Assembly (NCBI GenBank): GCA_021154885.1 | Contig: JAJKHS010000107.1 | Span: 1 to 64,000 of the forward strand | DNA from: Thermoanaerobaculum sp. | GTDB lineage: Bacteria > Acidobacteriota > Thermoanaerobaculia > Multivoradales > UBA5704 | Direction of reading: 5' to 3' | Length of the DNA: 64,000 bases | Shown: positions 61,837 through 64,000 of the stretch, in pieces | Numbering within the stretch: the first letter of the stretch is position 1 | How the letters are laid out: the number at the start of each line of letters is the position of its first letter | The notes under the pieces: generated by a model | What the model saw: the letters and a program-made list of their open reading frames with translations, nothing else | What the model was told of the DNA's origin: nothing | The model's database searches: none | Position numbers and translations under genes: made by a program

Positions 61837-62050
61837 TCAGCGGCTCTGGGGGACCTCTTGCCTGGCGAGATCGAGGAGGAGGCGGAGAGCCCGATTGACC
61901 AACTCCGAATCCTTAAAGGCCTGAGCCACGTCGGGATCGAGCAGGATCACGTTCGTACCCTGCTGGTAGCGCTGGTAGTAACTTGCCGCGCACCGCTCCC
62001 GAAAAGTCGTATTCCGGTTCCAGATCGTCGTCTTCAGGTTCCTGACTCAT
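61837..62050 (-). pseudogene. BrnA-like antitoxin, frameshifted
   Basis: MSQEPEDDDLEPEYDFSGAV then RGK in one frame; after one extra T the next frame continues YYQRYQQGTNVILLDPDVAQ, then VNRALRLLLDLARQ and a stop at 61837. The joined protein is a typical BrnA/COG3514-type antitoxin (PEYDFS..RGKYY). Length 214 bp confirms a +1 shift. Starts inside the stop of the toxin remnant, as in intact BrnT-BrnA pairs. Confidence 0.7.
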
Positions 62051-62154
62051 AGCGCCGCAAACGCATCGCCGAACACGGTGCTCGCCTCGACGAACGAGAC
62101 CCCGTGCTTCCGAAGGTTGCGGACCTCCTTCTCAGGGTCCTGTTCGAATCTCAC
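62047..62154 (-). pseudogene. BrnT-like toxin, truncated
   Basis: From GTG 62154: VRFEQDPEKEVRNLRKHGVS then FVEASTVFGDAFAAL and a stop. This is the conserved first third of BrnT ribonuclease toxins (FEWDP.KA..N..KHGVSF); the remaining ~55 residues are missing. The stop overlaps the antitoxin start. Confidence 0.65.
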
Positions 62155-62222
62155 CCTCGAAGTATACCGGCCAAATGAGCGAGCGGCGCCCTTCTCGCCT
62201 CTCGCGGATCGGTTTCAGCGTC

Positions 62223-62325
62223 GGCGCTCGACTTCAACACCGACCGCCAGTGGCTCGACGTCAACGTCGGCGGCCGCCGGCAGAGGATCGCGGGGGCGTC
62301 TCTTCACCGCCCAGATCGAGCGCCT
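62223..62325 (+). repeat. Degenerate copy of DUF5916 gene segment 61434-61533
   Basis: GCGCTCGACTTCAACACCGA, AGTGGCTCGACGTCAACG and GGGGCGTCTCTTCACCGCCC match the parent gene with a few substitutions and small gaps. No open frame of its own. Confidence 0.75.
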
Positions 62326-62527
62326 ACCGCTGCCGGGAATCTGGCGCGGATCGCCGGGCTTGTCGAGGAGAGCTTCGCCTCGGCCGCAGCCCGAGGGAGC
62401 CTGGGCTTATGGGCTGAAATGGCCCGCGGTCTGCGTGCAGAGATTTACAAGGTCCTAAATTCGGAGTAATCTCTTATCCGACGGTAGGGGCCGTGATTAG
62501 ACGGCGGACTCAGGAAAGGAGACTCTG

Positions 62528-62866
62528 ATGAGCAAAGCCACTCTCGTACGGACCTTCTTGATCTGTTCTCTCGCAGTCGTCGCGGCGAGCGCCGCATGGG
62601 CTGGACAGGCGCCTGCGGTCGACTCCGCGCCGATCCCGGCGGTTTCGCAGCCGGTCCAGACGGCGACTACTCCCAGCCTCGACAATCTCCGGTGGCTCAT
62701 CTTCCAGCCCCCGTCTACAAACCAGGCCTCCTGCAACTGGGACTGTACAGCGCTGTATGATCAGTGTGAGGCCGGTTGCGAGGGCTGTGCCCCCAGGGTA
62801 TTCAGTTGCAATCCCGGGACCTGCTACTTCAGGTGCGTCTGCTGGTATCCGTACGCGTGCCCTTGA
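62528..62866 (+). CDS. Small Cys-rich secreted protein
   Basis: 112 aa with a strong AAAGGAG before the ATG. Signal peptide to ~residue 26 (SLAVVAASAAWAG). After a Pro/Ala/Thr-rich spacer, the last 45 residues hold ten cysteines (CNWDCTALYDQC, CEGCAPRVFSCNPGTC, CVC) implying a disulfide-knotted exported peptide. It lies between fragments of a duplicated DUF5916 gene. Family unknown; could be a structural surface peptide, an inhibitor or a secreted toxin. Confidence 0.72.
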   Translation: MSKATLVRTFLICSLAVVAASAAWAGQAPAVDSAPIPAVSQPVQTATTPSLDNLRWLIFQPPSTNQASCNWDCTALYDQCEAGCEGCAPRVFSCNPGTCYFRCVCWYPYACP

Positions 62867-62915
62867 TCTACCTCCGGGCATCGCCCGCCGCGTCAAGTCG
62901 CTCGCGAAGTCGAGC

Positions 62916-63134
62916 CAGATCGATCCGGGCCGCCGTTTCTCCCGCGTCGGCGGCAACTTCACCTTAGAGGTTGTCTCGAAAGCGCTGATTTCCGCCTGAC
63001 CGTCCCGGGCGCCATCGGAGCCGCTGACGTCACCTCTTGAGACACCCTCTTAGGGATTCGATCGGCTTCGCCAACGGCCGGGTCGGCCAGGGGGGCGACC
63101 TCGCCCTCTTCGGCACTTTCAAGCCCACCGGCCA
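62916..63134 (+). pseudogene. Degenerate copy of DUF5916 gene segment 61296-61430, interrupted by a MITE
   Basis: Left part CAGATCGATCCGGGCCGCCG to AACTTCACC and right part GATTCGATCGGCTTCGCCAA to AAGCCCACCGGCC match adjacent stretches of the parent gene. They are separated by an 83-bp inserted element with a TTA duplication. One further base is lost at the junction. Confidence 0.75.
62967..63049. mobile_element. 83-bp MITE with 3-bp target duplication
   Basis: Ends GAGGTTGTCTCGAAAG and (reverse complement) GAGGGTGTCTCAAGAG form ~16-bp terminal inverted repeats with three mismatches, flanked by TTA on both sides. Ends beginning GAGGGTGTCTC and a 3-bp duplication are typical of some IS5-family transposons, so a non-autonomous IS5-type derivative is likely. 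Confidence 0.7.
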
Positions 63135-63199
63135 TGGAGATAGGATGCGCTGGTTCACGGCTCTCTCGGTTCGTCTCCTAAATCGCCGGAGGATTACGC

Positions 63200-64000
63200 A
63201 TGCGTCGATTCGCCCTCGCCGTTCTTCTGCCCGCCCTCGGGCTGGCGGCTCCCATGGCTCCCCTCACTGCCCAGCCCCGCGTTCCCGCCGAGCTCAAGCC
63301 CAGTCTCGAGCAGCCCATGGATGCCGATGCCACGGCGCGGATCCGCAAGTACACGACGGCGCCGGAGTTCAACTCGCCGCTCACGGACTACCTGCCGGCG
63401 TCCACCACCGTGCCGAGCCCGAGCGCGGTCCTCGGCGACGTCGCCGGGGCGCCGGGCATCCTGCCGTATGTAGCGGACGTGAATCGCTACTTCCGGATGC
63501 TCGCGGCGGCAAGCCCCCGGGTGAAAGTGATCTCGATCGGGACGAGCGAGGAGGGGCGCGAGCGGATCGCGGTGGCGGTCAGCTCGGAGGCGAACCTGGA
63601 GCATCAGAAAGAGAACGACGCGCGGCTCGCCCAACTCGCGGACCCGCGGCTCCTGAAACTCGATGACGCGCGCGCCGAGGGCCTGATTACCGCGAGCGTG
63701 CCGGTCTATTACGTTACCGGCACGATCCACTCTCCCGAGACCGGCGCGCCCACCGCGCTGATGGAGCTCGCCTACCGGCTGTCGGTCGACGAGAGCCCGT
63801 ACGTCCGGGCGATTCGCGAGCACGTGATCACGCTGATCACGCCGGTCGTCGAGGTCGACGGCCGCGACCGCATGGTGGACGTGTATCGCTGGCATCTCGC
63901 TCACCCCAAAGCCATCGCGCCCCGCCTGGTGTACTGGGGCCACTACGTCGCGCACGACAACAACCGCGACGCCATGGGGCTGACGCTCTCCCTGTCCCGC
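63200..64000 (+). CDS. M14 zinc carboxypeptidase family protein (partial, runs off the window)
   Basis: First 267 codons from ATG 63200 (GGAGG upstream); no stop before the window end. Signal peptide ALAVLLPALGLAAPMAPLTA. The pro-/N-terminal part leads to the M14 domain: VKVISIGTSEEGRERIAVAV (~105-125) and TGTIHSPETGAPTALMEL (~175-190), where HSPE supplies the first zinc ligands His and Glu. The following VITLITPVVEVDGRDRMVD is the usual next strand. Exported, probably periplasmic peptidase. The third zinc His should lie beyond residue 267. Confidence 0.88.
   Translation, partial: MRRFALAVLLPALGLAAPMAPLTAQPRVPAELKPSLEQPMDADATARIRKYTTAPEFNSPLTDYLPASTTVPSPSAVLGDVAGAPGILPYVADVNRYFRMLAAASPRVKVISIGTSEEGRERIAVAVSSEANLEHQKENDARLAQLADPRLLKLDDARAEGLITASVPVYYVTGTIHSPETGAPTALMELAYRLSVDESPYVRAIREHVITLITPVVEVDGRDRMVDVYRWHLAHPKAIAPRLVYWGHYVAHDNNRDAMGLTLSLSR

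Overview
The window is high-GC DNA, most likely from an Acidobacteriota (Thermoanaerobaculia-like) genome. This is an inference from gene content only: a Ser/Thr kinase with a TPR tail, a remnant of an ADOP-type ABC permease, a DUF5916 outer-membrane protein, MglA/MglB polarity genes, secreted proteases ending in the 'LCL..RF' C-terminal domain common in that phylum, and many short dispersed palindromic repeats. No rRNA is present. The one complete RNA gene is tRNA-Arg(ACG).

Layout. (1) 11-3547: a large reverse-strand STAND NTPase with a Cap4-like nuclease N-terminus and about eight near-identical 37-residue repeats, resembling antiviral STAND (Avs) sensors. (2) 3797-14603: a catabolic operon with a three-subunit molybdenum hydroxylase, an AS-family amidase, FdrA, a YlbE-like DUF1116 protein and a metal-dependent cyclic-amide hydrolase, with a convergent NCS1 hydantoin/allantoin-type permease. 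Together these suggest uptake and oxidation of a small N-heterocycle, ring opening to oxalurate, and carbamoyl transfer to phosphate. (3) 14.8-25.3 kb: a hydrolase, a Fic gene with an internal deletion, the TPR kinase, an RRM protein, two lipoproteins, a membrane MutS-like ATPase, and a CHAT protease divergent from a secreted protein that shares its C-terminal domain. (4) 25.5-34.8 kb, reverse strand: envelope precursor genes glmS, glmU and yvcK, then a TPR protein, mglA and mglB, then an FtrD-like protein and an sxtJ/carbamoyltransferase/DUF5989 operon. (5) 34.9-47.1 kb: a P1 peptidase flanked by two copies of a ~200-bp inverted-repeat element, a diguanylate cyclase, a methyltransferase/acetyltransferase pair, a tandem pair of secreted trypsin-like proteins (one without its catalytic triad), thiG, and two unrecognised envelope proteins.

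(6) 47.2-54.2 kb: a ~6.9-kb integrative element in tRNA-Arg, with a 58-bp direct repeat as attL/attR, a tyrosine integrase, an AlpA-like regulator and small unknown genes. A decayed paralogue of one cargo gene lies just outside attR, which points to an earlier integration. (7) 54.7-59.3 kb: a defence- or toxin-like cluster with an orphan HigA antitoxin, a HEPN-like remnant, a complete VapBC/FitAB pair, a TIR/SEFIR gene with an in-frame amber codon, and a four-gene operon of two Era/IRG-like GTPases plus two paralogous small helical proteins. One GTPase carries its motifs in permuted order (G4-G5 before G1-G3). (8) 59.5-64 kb: a DUF5916 outer-membrane protein, scattered fragments of a second copy of its 3' end (one split by an 83-bp MITE), a broken BrnT/BrnA-like pair, a Cys-rich secreted peptide and the start of an M14 carboxypeptidase.

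Two themes recur. Many toxin-antitoxin and regulator genes are frameshifted or truncated (HicB, BrnTA, an antitoxin next to glmS, a HEPN remnant, an HTH_34 regulator, Fic). Small repeats are also abundant: 21-bp-period minisatellites at three loci, the paired inverted-repeat elements, and palindromes that have entered reading frames (fdrA and the yvcK C-terminus). Everything here was read by eye; no similarity search was run.
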